Origin: Candidatus Nanoarchaeia archaeon
Lineage (GTDB): Archaea > Nanobdellota > Nanobdellia > Woesearchaeales > CG1-02-33-12
Reading direction: 5' to 3'
Length of the DNA: 5,922 nucleotides
Assembly (NCBI GenBank): GCA_028711925.1
Contig: JAQTRH010000063.1
Span: forward strand, 1 to 5,922
The stretch's first letter is position 1; every line of letters begins with the position of its first letter. A program made the position numbers and the translations under genes. The notes beneath the pieces were generated by a model. The model had not been told where the DNA came from. It did no database searches and was given only the letters and a program-made list of their open reading frames with translations. Below, in pieces: positions 1 through 5,553 of this stretch.

Positions 1-232
1 CCTCACCATTTACCTTTGCAGCAATATTGTCATTTACATTATCTGTTTGGTTGAATTTGATGAACAAAAAGAAAGCAAGGATTGCCAGCAAAAGGACTAT
101 CCCCACTACCTTTAAAATATTAGGATTTATTTTAATCTTTAAACTATCTGATTTTTTTGTTTCAGTTCCTGATTCACCAATTTTTTTTCTTTTTACACCA
201 GGTTTATCATTATCTTCTTTGTTAGCCAACAT
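1..232 (-). CDS. N-terminal part of a membrane-anchored, probable parvulin/SurA-type peptidyl-prolyl isomerase (cut by window edge)
   Basis: Reading the minus strand from the ATG at 232 gives 77 codons with no stop up to the window edge. Residues 1-40 are hydrophilic and basic (KRKK at 14-17). Residues about 41-58 form one transmembrane helix (VVGIVLLLAILAFFLF). A short polar linker then leads to AAKVNGE at 71-77. In SurA/PpiC/PrsA-type foldases the chaperone domain usually opens with a phrase like 'AKVNGE.I', directly after the signal or anchor helix, so I infer an extracytoplasmic parvulin-like foldase with its N-terminus in the cytoplasm. The catalytic domain lies outside the window, so the isomerase itself is unproven. 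The start is supported by GGGGTGATT just before the ATG (complement of 233-241), a close match to the archaeal GGAGGTGAT, and by a TATA-like box upstream. Another anchored protein whose domain opens with a similar phrase remains possible. Confidence 0.6.
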   Translation of the reverse strand, partial: MLANKEDNDKPGVKRKKIGESGTETKKSDSLKIKINPNILKVVGIVLLLAILAFFLFIKFNQTDNVNDNIAAKVNGE

Positions 233-266
233 AATCACCCCATTAAAAATTATGGTTAAATGTATT

Positions 267-276
267 CAAATATAAA
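267..276 (-). promoter_or_regulatory. TATA-like box for the leftward foldase-like gene
   Basis: The minus strand reads TTTATATTTG here, preceded by an A/G-rich stretch (CGAAAGG) that could act as the BRE. Transcription would begin about 25 bases downstream, near 245. That leaves a leader of roughly a dozen bases, just long enough to include the GGGGTGATT ribosome binding site before the ATG at 232. The call rests on sequence pattern and spacing only. Confidence 0.5.
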
Positions 277-314
277 CCTTTCGAAAAGATTTTAAACAGG
301 ATTGCAATAAAAAC

Positions 315-324
315 ATATAAATAT
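315..324 (+). promoter_or_regulatory. TATA-like box for the paralogous membrane-protein pair
   Basis: ATATAAATAT is centred about 26 bases before the ATG at 346, the spacing expected when transcription starts at or next to the start codon. There is no SD-like sequence between this box and the ATG, so a leaderless transcript is likely. The box lies back to back with the leftward promoter; the two divergent genes share only about 113 bases of control region. Confidence 0.55.
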
Positions 325-345
325 CAGAGTTTATTTTTTTGAAAA

Positions 346-927
346 ATGGCAAGAAAAAAAACAAAGAAAAATAGGTCGGGATTTTGGTTTGTAATTGCAA
401 TTGCATTTTTGATGCTTACAAGCACAATAGGTTATGTCTTTAAAGGGGGATCCAGCTATAAATATAATGGATTTTCTTTTTCAGGTTCAGAGGATGGAAG
501 ATGGATTGCAAAGATTAACGGAAAAAATATGATATTTTACTATCATCCAGAAAACCTTGAAAATATTAATATAAGCCAGGATATAATCAATAATCTAAAA
601 AATACAAATATGGTTTATTTCACATATGATATCAATAATACATACAGGGAAGATATAGCTGCAATAAACCTTGAATTAAGCAACATATTATGGAATGATT
701 TTAAGATATATTCTTCAAATGGACTTACATCTGATAATGATTTCAACATAGATATTATAAATTGCAGCAATGCAACAAAAGCAAATCCTGTTATTTACTA
801 TAAAAAAGCAGATAATACAAGCATTGATATTCAAGATTATTGCATTATCTTGAATGGAAGAACAGGCATGGAGTTTATGGCCTTAAAGGAAAGACTGCTT
901 TACGGGCTTTATGGCGTTATAGAGTGA
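346..927 (+). CDS. Membrane-anchored protein of unknown function with a C-terminal two-cysteine domain (paralogue 1)
   Basis: I recognise no named family. The 193-residue protein has a basic N-terminus (MARKKTKKNR), one transmembrane helix at about 13-32 and a long polar domain, so the positive-inside rule places residues 33-193 outside the cell. The outer domain opens with YKYNGFSF (38-45). It has C140 and C166 as its only cysteines and ends with RLLYGLYGVIE. These landmarks all recur in the next gene: the Y.YNGF.F opening, an 'I.I' strand region, cysteines 26 residues apart, G at +5 from the second cysteine, and an RL..GL.GI-like end. The two are therefore paralogues, and the cysteines plausibly form a disulfide. 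Five N-glycosylation sequons (N75, N97, N139, N142, N157) also fit an outside location. The start is set by the TATA box about 26 bases upstream. It is probably co-transcribed with the next gene, five bases downstream. Confidence 0.9.
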   Translation: MARKKTKKNRSGFWFVIAIAFLMLTSTIGYVFKGGSSYKYNGFSFSGSEDGRWIAKINGKNMIFYYHPENLENINISQDIINNLKNTNMVYFTYDINNTYREDIAAINLELSNILWNDFKIYSSNGLTSDNDFNIDIINCSNATKANPVIYYKKADNTSIDIQDYCIILNGRTGMEFMALKERLLYGLYGVIE

Positions 928-932
928 TTTAG

Positions 933-1592
933 ATGGAAGAAAAAAAAGAGGTTCCTGAAGAAAATTTAACCGAGCAGAACGAAGAAGAAAATAGTTCAGG
1001 CAGCGGAAAATTTTTAATAATTGCAGTAATAGCAATAGTTGGGCTAACCATACTTTTCTTTAGCATAAGATACCTTTATCAACCCAAGCCTATTGAAAAT
1101 AACTATGAATATAATGGATTTACATTCACTAAAATTGAAGGCTATGGTGTTTGGTTTACAGAAATACAAAAACAAGATAAAAATTTTAGGGTTTCTATGA
1201 GATACTCTCCTATGGAAGTTGAAGACATTCCTATTGACAGAACAGCATATCAGGTGATACTGAATTCAAATGAGTTATATTTAACTGTTCCAAATAACCT
1301 TAGCTCTATTGCAGTTCTTGCTTTGGCAGAAGTGGGAAGGATAACAGGGACGCAGTACGGGATTCTAGACATCCCTTCAACAGGAGCCCTTACACATAGC
1401 AAAGGAGATGAAACCCCTGTAAAAAACTGCGAGGATGCTGTTGGTGGAACAGGAATTATACTTTTCAACCTTGGAAATTATACAAGGGTTTATCTTGAGG
1501 GCAAATGTGTAATTGTTGAAGGAGAAACTGACTGGGATATAGTAAGGGCTGCAGACAGGCTTACTTTTGGATTATTAGGGATAATGGACTAA
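933..1592 (+). CDS. Membrane-anchored protein of unknown function with a C-terminal two-cysteine domain (paralogue 2)
   Basis: This 219-residue protein has no function I recognise. Its N-terminal 26 residues are strongly acidic (many Glu, few Lys). A transmembrane helix spans about 27-46, followed by YEYNGFTF (58-65) and a polar domain with C166 and C192 as its only cysteines. From the first cysteine to the C-terminus it aligns with the upstream protein without any gap over 54 positions, of which I count 13 identical and many conservative. The ending RLTFGLLGIMD parallels RLLYGLYGVIE. Charge around the helix is the reverse of paralogue 1 (acidic before, Arg/Lys after), so simple topology rules are ambiguous; homology and the paired cysteines favour an external C-terminal domain. 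Sequons at N122 and N182 are present. The start follows the upstream stop by five bases, and GAGTGATT (922-929), inside the end of the upstream gene, resembles the archaeal ribosome binding site. I therefore infer one operon. Confidence 0.9.
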   Translation: MEEKKEVPEENLTEQNEEENSSGSGKFLIIAVIAIVGLTILFFSIRYLYQPKPIENNYEYNGFTFTKIEGYGVWFTEIQKQDKNFRVSMRYSPMEVEDIPIDRTAYQVILNSNELYLTVPNNLSSIAVLALAEVGRITGTQYGILDIPSTGALTHSKGDETPVKNCEDAVGGTGIILFNLGNYTRVYLEGKCVIVEGETDWDIVRAADRLTFGLLGIMD

Positions 1593-1600
1593 AATAAAAA

Positions 1601-1610
1601 CTTTTAAAAG
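1601..1610 (+). promoter_or_regulatory. TATA-like box for the methyltransferase gene
   Basis: CTTTTAAAAG, itself a perfect 10-base palindrome, is centred about 26 bases before the ATG at 1632. With no SD-like motif immediately before that ATG, this fits a leaderless start. It would separate the methyltransferase from the upstream pair, although only 39 bases lie between them and read-through is possible. Confidence 0.4.
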
Positions 1611-1631
1611 CAGGGATTTCTTTTAGATTTT

Positions 1632-2225
1632 ATGCCTCACTACTATTCAGAATATCAGACAAGCAAGTTGAATCTTGAAAAAATCAAATCAGTTCTTAGG
1701 GGAAAATCATTTGAGTTTTACACTGGTTCAGGGGTTTTTTCAAAAAAAAAAGTTGATAAGGGGACAGAGCTTTTGGTGGATAAATGCATTGTAAAAGATA
1801 ATTGGAAAGTTCTTGACCTTGGATGCGGCTACGGAGTTGTTGGAGTTGTTATCGGAAAGATATTTCCTAAAACAAAAGTTTTGATGGTTGATTTTAACAG
1901 AAGAGCTTTGAAACTTGCAAAGATGAATATTGAATTGAATAATGTTGAAAATGCAGAAATCAGGCACAGCGACCTTTATTTAAATGTCAAAGAAAAGTTT
2001 AATGCTATAATAGTCAACCCTCCAATAACCGCAGGAAGAAAGACATGCTTTGATGTTATTGAAGGGGCAAAAGAGCATCTTGAAAAAAAGGGAATTCTGC
2101 AGATTGTTGCAAAACACCGCAAGGGCGGCAAGGTTCTCGGAGAGAAAATGATTGAGGTTTTCAAAAATATGGAGGTTATCGCAAAAGGTGCAGGATATAG
2201 GGTCTATACGTCGGTAAAAAAATGA
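1632..2225 (+). CDS. Class I SAM-dependent methyltransferase, RsmC-like (MJ0882-type), probable RNA guanine-N2 methyltransferase
   Basis: The 197-residue protein is a compact single-domain Rossmann methyltransferase. Motif I is LDLGCGYG (61-68), the ribose-binding acidic residue is D87 in MVDFNRRA, and motif IV is NPPI (129-132). NPP[Y/F/W/I] is typical of enzymes that methylate exocyclic amino groups; RsmC/RsmD-type enzymes with it form N2-methylguanosine in rRNA. The opening PHYYSEYQ, the 'F.TGSGVFS..KVDKGTELLV' type region (28-49) and the final GAGYRVYTS segment match what I recall of the archaeal MJ0882 family, whose structure is known. The length fits that family, and the start at MPHYYSE agrees with MTHYYSE-like openings there. 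Fold and cofactor are secure. The exact substrate is inference, since archaeal members lack the duplicated N-terminal domain of bacterial RsmC. The stop overlaps the next small ORF by four bases. Confidence 0.93.
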   Translation: MPHYYSEYQTSKLNLEKIKSVLRGKSFEFYTGSGVFSKKKVDKGTELLVDKCIVKDNWKVLDLGCGYGVVGVVIGKIFPKTKVLMVDFNRRALKLAKMNIELNNVENAEIRHSDLYLNVKEKFNAIIVNPPITAGRKTCFDVIEGAKEHLEKKGILQIVAKHRKGGKVLGEKMIEVFKNMEVIAKGAGYRVYTSVKK

Positions 2226-2362
2226 AAAAAACAAAACTTCAGGAAGCTATGGATGAAATCAAGAAAGAAGAGGAATTAATGATAAGCAAAAACAAAAAAA
2301 TCCATGTAAGGAAAGAGAAACCTCTTTATTATTACACTAAAAAACATGATAAGCCTAATTAA
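2222..2362 (+). CDS. Small lysine-rich protein, 46 residues, unknown function
   Basis: The ATG overlaps the methyltransferase stop as ATGA, a classic sign of translational coupling, and the frame stays open for 46 codons to TAA. The product begins MKKTKLQEAMDEIKKEEE, looks helical and charged up to about residue 26, and ends with a basic, aromatic tail (KPLYYYTKKHDKPN). There is no membrane segment and no cysteine. It fills nearly all of what would otherwise be a 170-base gap. I know of no family for it. Its charge would suit a protein bound to RNA, ribosomes or the upstream methyltransferase, but that is speculation. It could also be a chance frame in A-rich DNA; the exact ATGA junction and the neat filling of the gap argue for a real gene. 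Confidence 0.6.
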   Translation: MKKTKLQEAMDEIKKEEELMISKNKKIHVRKEKPLYYYTKKHDKPN

Positions 2363-2369
2363 AAAACAG

Positions 2370-2379
2370 ATAAAAATAA
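2370..2379 (+). promoter_or_regulatory. Possible TATA-like box for a leaderless TTG start of the OB-HD gene
   Basis: ATAAAAATAA is centred about 23 bases before the TTG at 2398. It would suit a leaderless transcript starting at that codon. A rival TATA-like box (TTTATAAAAA, 2414-2423) lies downstream of the TTG, so only one of the two can be the main promoter. The A-rich context makes chance likely. Confidence 0.25.
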
Positions 2380-2397
2380 AAAAGCACTCTTTTTAAG

Positions 2398-3432
2398 TTG
2401 TTAAAAAGAAAGATTTATAAAAATGAGTATTATATTATTTTTGGGGGTATTAAAATTAAATACAATAAAAAGCAGACGATCTCTTCTTTGAATGATGGTG
2501 ACAAAGTTGATGATATCTTTGTCGTTAAGATAAAGAAAGCCATGTCATCTTACGCAAAAGGATTCTTTTTCCAGCTTATTTTGTCAGATAACAGCGGCAA
2601 AACCCTTGATTACCGCTATTGGGGAAGCAATGATGAAAAAAAAGTCAGGGAACTTTACAATTCAGTAAAAAATGACTCTGTTGTTCATGTGCAGGGAAAG
2701 GTGTCTGTTTACAGCGGAAAACTCCAGTTGACAACCAACGAGCCTTTTATAATAGAGACGTTAAAAGAAGATGAGTATGAAAAGTCAGATTTCATAAAGC
2801 CAGCAAGAAAGAATTTAGATGAGATGTATGCTGAGCGCGATAAAGCAATTCTTGAAATCAAGGATGGAAAATTAAAGAAAATGCTCGTTGATATATTCAG
2901 CAATCCTGAAATAAAATCTAAGTTTAAAGAGCATCCAGGAGCTATTGAAATCCACCATAACTGGATTGGGGGATTATTGGAGCATACTCTTGAGGTTTTA
3001 AGGTATGCAATGCTAAGCTGCGAAACATTTCCTGAGCTAAACAAGGATTTGGTTATAGCAGGAAGCCTTCTTCATGACATTGGAAAGTTAGATGAGCTGT
3101 CTGTAACCTCAAGAATAAAGGGCTCTGACAAAGGGCAGCTTATTGGGCATGTAGTATTAAGCACAATTTTTGTTTCCAATAAAATGGATGAGTTTTGTAT
3201 AGATGAAACATTGAAGAATAAGCTTCTCCACATAATTGTAAGCCATCACGGCAAGCTTGAGTACGGCTCTCCAAAAGAGCCGATGTTCCCAGAGGCAGTT
3301 GCTGTTTACTATGCAGATGATATGAGTTCAAGCATAGCAGAGATGCTGGAGTTTGTGAAAAACTCAAAAGATGATACAGAAGACAGCTTTATGTATAACA
3401 GGAGAAGCCAAAAAAACATTTACCTTGATTAA
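2398..3432 (+). CDS. OB-fold plus HD-domain protein, YhaM-like 3'-5' exoribonuclease homologue
   Basis: Numbering from the TTG at 2398 (344 residues), an OB-fold of the nucleic-acid-binding 'tRNA_anti' type spans about 28-122 (conserved look at DKVDDIFVVK, LSDNSGK, VVHVQGKV). A metal-dependent HD domain spans about 180-310. Candidate metal or catalytic residues are H186/H187, H196 in GGLLEHT, H226-D227 in SLLHDIGK, H251, H283-H284 in SHHGKLEYGSP, and D307/D308. The order OB then HD, the SHHGK.EYGSP box and the closing 'Y.RR..K.IYLD' segment are those of Bacillus YhaM, an Mn-dependent 3'-5' exonuclease of about 314 residues. I infer cytoplasmic RNA (possibly single-stranded DNA) trimming. The start is unclear: there is no in-frame ATG before residue 49, and the first 21 residues do not look like the family. 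An AUU at 2455, seven bases after GGGGG (2443-2447), or a homopolymer sequencing error are alternatives. The C-terminus is complete. Confidence 0.85.
   Translation: MLKRKIYKNEYYIIFGGIKIKYNKKQTISSLNDGDKVDDIFVVKIKKAMSSYAKGFFFQLILSDNSGKTLDYRYWGSNDEKKVRELYNSVKNDSVVHVQGKVSVYSGKLQLTTNEPFIIETLKEDEYEKSDFIKPARKNLDEMYAERDKAILEIKDGKLKKMLVDIFSNPEIKSKFKEHPGAIEIHHNWIGGLLEHTLEVLRYAMLSCETFPELNKDLVIAGSLLHDIGKLDELSVTSRIKGSDKGQLIGHVVLSTIFVSNKMDEFCIDETLKNKLLHIIVSHHGKLEYGSPKEPMFPEAVAVYYADDMSSSIAEMLEFVKNSKDDTEDSFMYNRRSQKNIYLD
2414..2423 (+). promoter_or_regulatory. TATA-like box inside the presumed 5' end of the OB-HD gene
   Basis: TTTATAAAAA would place a transcription start near 2443, right at the GGGGG run (2443-2447). 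If this is the true promoter, the TTG at 2398 is not in the transcript, and translation would have to begin at a non-ATG codon near 2449-2488. It is a better TATA match than the upstream candidate. Confidence 0.3.
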
Positions 3433-3433
3433 A

Positions 3434-3682
3434 ATGAACCATTACAAAAAAACAACAATAAAAGCACTCTTAGTGATGCTAGTCATATTTGTATTTGTAT
3501 TTTTTCTTGCGTATTACAACTTCAACAGAGGAATACCAATATTTGATATAGGAATGCCTGCGCAGTCAGAAAATATGGTGGTAATGTTTTTCTCGATTGC
3601 AGCAATCCTGAAAGTTATATATGATACATACAATATAGAAAATCATTTAAAATACGAAAAAAGAATTAAAGAAAACATTTAA
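3434..3682 (+). CDS. Small two-helix membrane protein of unknown function, 82 residues
   Basis: The ATG at 3434 comes one base after the stop of the OB-HD gene. I chose it over an ATG at 3371 in the same frame, which would overlap the nuclease by 62 bases and add 21 polar residues. Helix 1 is about 11-29 (ALLVMLVIFVFVFFLAYYN) and helix 2 about 47-65 (NMVVMFFSIAAILKVIYD). The ends are basic (HYKKTTIK; KYEKRIK), which predicts a hairpin with both termini inside and a short outer loop of about 17 residues (RGIPIFDIGMPAQSE). It has no SD-like site of its own, so translation probably depends on ribosomes finishing the upstream gene. I recognise no family. The tight coupling suggests it may anchor or partner the nuclease, which is inference. 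Confidence 0.75.
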   Translation: MNHYKKTTIKALLVMLVIFVFVFFLAYYNFNRGIPIFDIGMPAQSENMVVMFFSIAAILKVIYDTYNIENHLKYEKRIKENI

Positions 3683-3686
3683 ATAA
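3677..3686 (+). promoter_or_regulatory. TATA-like box for the PIN-ATPase-KH gene
   Basis: CATTTAAATAAA (core ATTTAAATAA) overlaps the stop of the membrane protein gene and is centred about 26 bases before the ATG at 3708, suggesting a leaderless transcript. A T6 run (3702-3707) directly before the ATG could also serve as a weak terminator for the upstream unit. Confidence 0.45.
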
Positions 3687-3707
3687 ACAAAATTTGTTCT
3701 ATTTTTT

Positions 3708-5525
3708 ATGGGGGAAAAAATAAATATTGAAAAGCTTGTGCCGGATACTTCTGTGATAATTGAAGGCCTCGTTTCATCAAAGATAGAGAGAAAAGAGATA
3801 AATCCAAAATTAGTTTTAATCCATGAGGCAGTGCTTGCAGAGCTTGAGCATCAGGAAAACCAGAACAAGCAGACAGGCTCTCTTGGGCTAGAAGAAATAA
3901 GCAGGATAAGAAAGCTTTCAAAAAAGCATGATTTTTCCTTGGAATTTTCAGGAAAAAGGCCCAATGCATCGCAAATAAGGTATGCAAGCCTTGGTGAAGT
4001 GGATTCTTTAATAAGAGATTTAGCTTATGATGAAGGGGCTACATTAATGACCTCTGATAAAACACAGGCAATGGTTGCAGAGGCAAAAGGCATAGATGTT
4101 ATTTTTCTTGAGATAAAAAAACTGTTCAAGAAGCTTAAGCTGGAAAATTATTTTGATGATGCAACGATGAGCGTTCATTTAAGGGAAAATTGTTTTCCTT
4201 ATGCAAAAAAGGGAATGCCTGGCTCATGGAAATTTGTTGCAGTTAAAAAAACAAAGCTGACAAGAAAAGACATTCAGGATATAAGCCGCGAGATAATAGA
4301 GGAATCAAAGGCATCAAAACAAGGCTTTATCGAGATTGAAAGAGCAGGCTCAACAATAATCCAGCTTGGAAAATTCAGGATTGTTATAACAAGGCCGCCC
4401 TTTTCAGACGGATGGGAGATAACTGCAGTAAGGCCGGTGAAAAGCCTTTCCTTAGAGGAATATCAACTTTCTGAAAAGCTCAGCAAAAGAATATCAGAGC
4501 AGGCAGAGGGAATTTTAATAGCGGGCTCTCCTGGAATGGGAAAGTCAACCTTTGCAAAAGCACTTGCGCATTTTTATTCTGAAAAAGAAAAAATCGTGAA
4601 AACAATAGAAGCACCAAGGGACATGATTTTAAATGACAATATAACCCAGTATGCAATCTCGCATGGAGATGCTCAGGAGATTCATGACATTTTGTTATTA
4701 TCAAGGCCAGACTATACAATCTTTGATGAGATGAGAAACACTGCTGACTTTCAATTGTTTGCAGATTTAAGATTGTCAGGAATTGGGTTAGCAGGAGTTG
4801 TTCATGCTACAAATACAATAGATGCAATACAAAGATTTGTGGGAAGGATTGAATTAGGGGTTATACCTCAGATTATTGATACTGTAATTTTCATAAAAAA
4901 TGGAAAAGTGGATAATGTTTTAAGCTTAAAGATGGTTGTTAAAGTGCCTACAGGAATGACAGAAGCGGATTTGGCAAGGCCTGTTGTAACAGTGAATGAT
5001 TTTGAAACAGGCGATTTAAGATATGAGCTTTACTCTTACGGTGAGGAAACAGTGGTTGTTCCTGTTCAAGGAAAGTACAGCTCTCCTGCAAACAAGCTCG
5101 CATCTGAAAAAATAAAGGATTTCTTCAAGAGATATTCTGACAATGTTAATGTTGAAATGCTCTCAGACAATAAATGCACTGTCTTTGTTCCAGAACAGGT
5201 TATTTCTGAGATAATAGGAAGGCAGGGCAAGAACATAGGAAATATAGAGAAACAGCTTGGTATGAGCATAGATGTAAAAGAGATACAGGAAAAAACAAAA
5301 GGAGAGAGCATAAGCTTTAACGCAGACATCAAGAAAAACAGCGTTGTTTTTTATTTGGATATGAAATATAAAAACAGAAACATGGACATTTATGTAAATG
5401 ATGATTATTTATTAACTGCAAAATCAGGTAAGACAGGAATAATAAAAATAAAGAAAAACAACAAAATAGCAAGAATTCTTATAGATGCAATAAACACAGG
5501 AGAAAAAATCAATATTGTTCTTTAA
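3708..5525 (+). CDS. PIN domain - secretion-type ATPase - KH domain protein (COG1855 / PINA-like)
   Basis: This 605-residue protein joins three modules. A PIN nuclease domain (about 8-140) shows the acidic set D13 (VPDTSVIIEG), E45, D99 (GEVDSLI) and D117 (TSDKTQA). A hexameric secretion-superfamily ATPase (about 235-420) shows Walker A GSPGMGKS (273-280), E301 in the box after it, R333, Walker B TIFDEM (337-342) and the His box VVHATN (364-369). A KH domain (about 480-530) has its G..G loop at G504-G507 (IIGRQGKNIG). A small C-terminal domain (about 535-605) looks beta-rich and ends in lysine-rich strands. This order defines archaeal COG1855; the Sulfolobus member PINA has been described as a hexameric ATPase acting on Holliday junctions. 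MJ1533 is, as I recall, of similar or slightly greater length. All key residues are present, so it should be active. A role in branch migration or RNA processing is inference. It is not a pilus motor despite the PilT-like ATPase. Confidence 0.93.
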   Translation: MGEKINIEKLVPDTSVIIEGLVSSKIERKEINPKLVLIHEAVLAELEHQENQNKQTGSLGLEEISRIRKLSKKHDFSLEFSGKRPNASQIRYASLGEVDSLIRDLAYDEGATLMTSDKTQAMVAEAKGIDVIFLEIKKLFKKLKLENYFDDATMSVHLRENCFPYAKKGMPGSWKFVAVKKTKLTRKDIQDISREIIEESKASKQGFIEIERAGSTIIQLGKFRIVITRPPFSDGWEITAVRPVKSLSLEEYQLSEKLSKRISEQAEGILIAGSPGMGKSTFAKALAHFYSEKEKIVKTIEAPRDMILNDNITQYAISHGDAQEIHDILLLSRPDYTIFDEMRNTADFQLFADLRLSGIGLAGVVHATNTIDAIQRFVGRIELGVIPQIIDTVIFIKNGKVDNVLSLKMVVKVPTGMTEADLARPVVTVNDFETGDLRYELYSYGEETVVVPVQGKYSSPANKLASEKIKDFFKRYSDNVNVEMLSDNKCTVFVPEQVISEIIGRQGKNIGNIEKQLGMSIDVKEIQEKTKGESISFNADIKKNSVVFYLDMKYKNRNMDIYVNDDYLLTAKSGKTGIIKIKKNNKIARILIDAINTGEKINIVL

Positions 5526-5535
5526 AATCAAAAGA

Positions 5536-5547
5536 TTAATATATATT
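5536..5547 (+). promoter_or_regulatory. TATA-like box for serS
   Basis: TTAATATATATT, preceded by A-rich sequence with AAAAG, lies in the 68-base gap before serS. A start about 25 bases downstream falls near 5567. This gives a leader of roughly 27 bases that contains the GGGGG ribosome binding site. serS is therefore predicted to be leadered, unlike the genes before it. Confidence 0.5.
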
Positions 5548-5553
5548 CAATCA

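Noticed and set aside
27..275. Open plus-strand frame of 82 codons at the left edge
   Set aside because: It lies opposite the minus-strand gene, which has a good ribosome binding site, a basic N-terminus plus membrane helix, and a foldase-like phrase. The plus-strand product is a reverse image rich in Phe/Ser/Leu.
1250..1468. Minus-strand open frame inside paralogue 2
   Set aside because: It is fully covered by a gene whose protein is supported by homology to its neighbour; no start signals are seen.
2390..2394. T5 run as an archaeal terminator after the small ORF
   Set aside because: Five Ts in DNA this AT-rich is not distinctive; kept only as a possibility.
3371..3433. Upstream ATG extension of the two-helix membrane protein
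   Set aside because: It would overlap the conserved end of the OB-HD protein by 62 bases, and the added residues are polar and unlike an N-terminus; the ATG at 3434 fits stop-start coupling.
2381..3471. Repeated AAAGCACTCTT at 2381-2391 and 3461-3471
   Set aside because: Just 11 bases, one copy inside coding sequence, no extended similarity around it; best explained by chance.
3706..3987. Minus-strand open frame opposite the PIN domain
   Set aside because: The plus strand encodes clear PIN motifs; the reverse frame is low-complexity Leu/Ser/Phe.
3708..5525. Type IV pilus retraction ATPase PilT
   Set aside because: Only the ATPase core is shared. The N-terminal PIN domain and C-terminal KH domain define a different family, and no pilin or secretion genes are nearby.
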